Source: HXMU1428-3 sp965215715
GTDB taxonomy: Bacteria; Pseudomonadota; Alphaproteobacteria; Rhizobiales; HXMU1428-3
Length of the DNA: 7,413 nt
Direction: 5' to 3'
Assembly (NCBI GenBank): GCA_965215715.1
Contig: CBDCEV010000283.1
Span: 1 to 7,413, forward strand
The translations under genes were made by a program, and so were the position numbers. This document shows, in pieces, positions 6,781 through 7,413 of the stretch (position 1 is the stretch's first letter; each line of letters begins with the position of its first letter). The notes under the pieces are model-generated. The model worked only from the letters and a program-made list of their open reading frames with translations, searched no databases and was not told the origin of the DNA.

Positions 6781-7413
6781 TATGACGGAAGACGACATCT
6801 TGCACATGTAACTTTGATGCTGTTTCGCTGTCGCGTTGCGGAGTCCTGTCTCACTTTTTTTCTGCGTCTACGATCTGATTGTCATTTGTGTTCCGATATC
6901 TTCGTAACCGAGATTTGATGGAACGTAACGAAGACAAATCTCTGTGAGACAACTTTCAAACTGATAATTGCTACAAGTTATTCTTTTGTCAAGTAGTTTC
7001 GATTCACGTCGTGGATGAAAACGACGACGATCGTCAAAGTAAAGCGAGGCATAAAAGAGCTGCTTTAGGTAATGCATATCAACGTGATACGGGCTGCATT
7101 TCACGAGATGTGACGGATATCTAACGTATCGTATCGATCATTGTCCGCTCGTAGACTTCCACAGTTTGACGAAGAGCGAATATCACATCATCGAGGGTTT
7201 CTTCATCCCAAACGCGTAGAAACTGAAAACGACTGTCGTGACACTGTTCTCTCAACAAAGATGACGGCAAACTTAAAGAGAGACACGATATGATGCACAT
7301 AAATGTCTTCGCGATCATTTCTCTCACAGGAATGCGCAAAAAAACATGAAGTAAAAAAAAGCGCGATCCGATTCCTGGAAGAAGTGTGTAAGCATACGCT
7401 CCCATACAAATAA

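Larger units (their letters stand above)
3263..7413. other. AT-rich, CpG-enriched non-coding region with no recognised gene
   Basis: Over about 4.15 kb I find no recognisable protein, tRNA, rRNA, spliced-leader or spliceosomal RNA. All six frames are stop-dense; open stretches are short and their translations look like composition noise. GC falls from about 43% near 3300-3600 to 31-33% in 5401-5700 and 6001-6300 (hand counts). CpG is over-represented: 14 in 5401-5700 where base content predicts about 7, and 20 in 6001-6300 where about 8 are expected; GpC is only about 6 and 9. Words such as GACGA/TCGTC and TTTGA/TCAAA recur on both strands. Scattered A/T homopolymers reach 12 T (5602-5613). 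Intergenic DNA or a large intron are both possible. Confidence 0.6.

Noticed and set aside
7026..7035. Ten-base palindrome GACGATCGTC
   Set aside because: It is built from the GACGA/TCGTC words that are frequent throughout this region, so it is expected by chance.
3263..7413. Possible tRNA, 5S, U6 or spliced-leader RNA genes
   Set aside because: I looked for TpsiC-like GTTCRA boxes, snRNA starts and the dinoflagellate spliced-leader core by eye and found none in a plausible context.
3263..7413. CRISPR array or phage-defence cassette
   Set aside because: No regularly spaced direct repeats, no bacterial-type ORFs or ribosome-binding sites; the window is eukaryotic in character.

Overview
This is a eukaryotic, gene-poor nuclear window, most likely from a dinoflagellate (Symbiodiniaceae/Polarella-like). 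That assignment is inference. It rests on the class of reverse-transcriptase element at the left end, which I recall as very abundant in those genomes, on one plant/dinoflagellate-type telomere unit (CCCTAAA), and on long degenerate simple-repeat tracts. No intact protein-coding gene is supported anywhere, and I see no bacterial operon, CRISPR array, tRNA or rRNA.

Region 1 (1-1896, roughly 57% GC by sampling): the 3' part of a non-LTR-type retroelement on the + strand, entering from outside the window. Read across frames it runs from RT motif B (GGEQGDP) and motif C (FACLDDIYV), through a long C-terminal region, to a CCHC knuckle (CKCG...H....C) and a domain I read as restriction-like-endonuclease-like. 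A short 3' tail and an A10 tract follow. The reading frame switches about eleven times but only one in-frame stop is visible, so the copy is decayed by indels or the sequence carries uncorrected indel errors.

Region 2 (1897-3262): about 1.4 kb of degenerate simple repeats in successive blocks. First come A/C-rich CCCTAAA/CCCTTGAAA-like units abutting the A-tract. A ~50-base GC-rich island follows, where strand composition flips. Then come TTGAG pentamers, AAGTGAAGTT units, TTTACGTTTAAA-like units and a long AAGGTTTT tract.

Region 3 (3263-7413): about 4.15 kb of AT-rich, stop-dense, apparently unique sequence with no recognisable gene. Its clearest property is CpG over-representation (about twice expectation in two hand-counted blocks), unlike Region 1. 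It holds a few inverted repeats, the best being a 12-base perfect stem at 6732-6780, whose arm also occurs a third time nearby.

There is no set of genes working together here. The most informative points are the retroelement's domain architecture, its junction with telomere-like sequence, and the sharp compositional break near 3263. I found no convincing new system.
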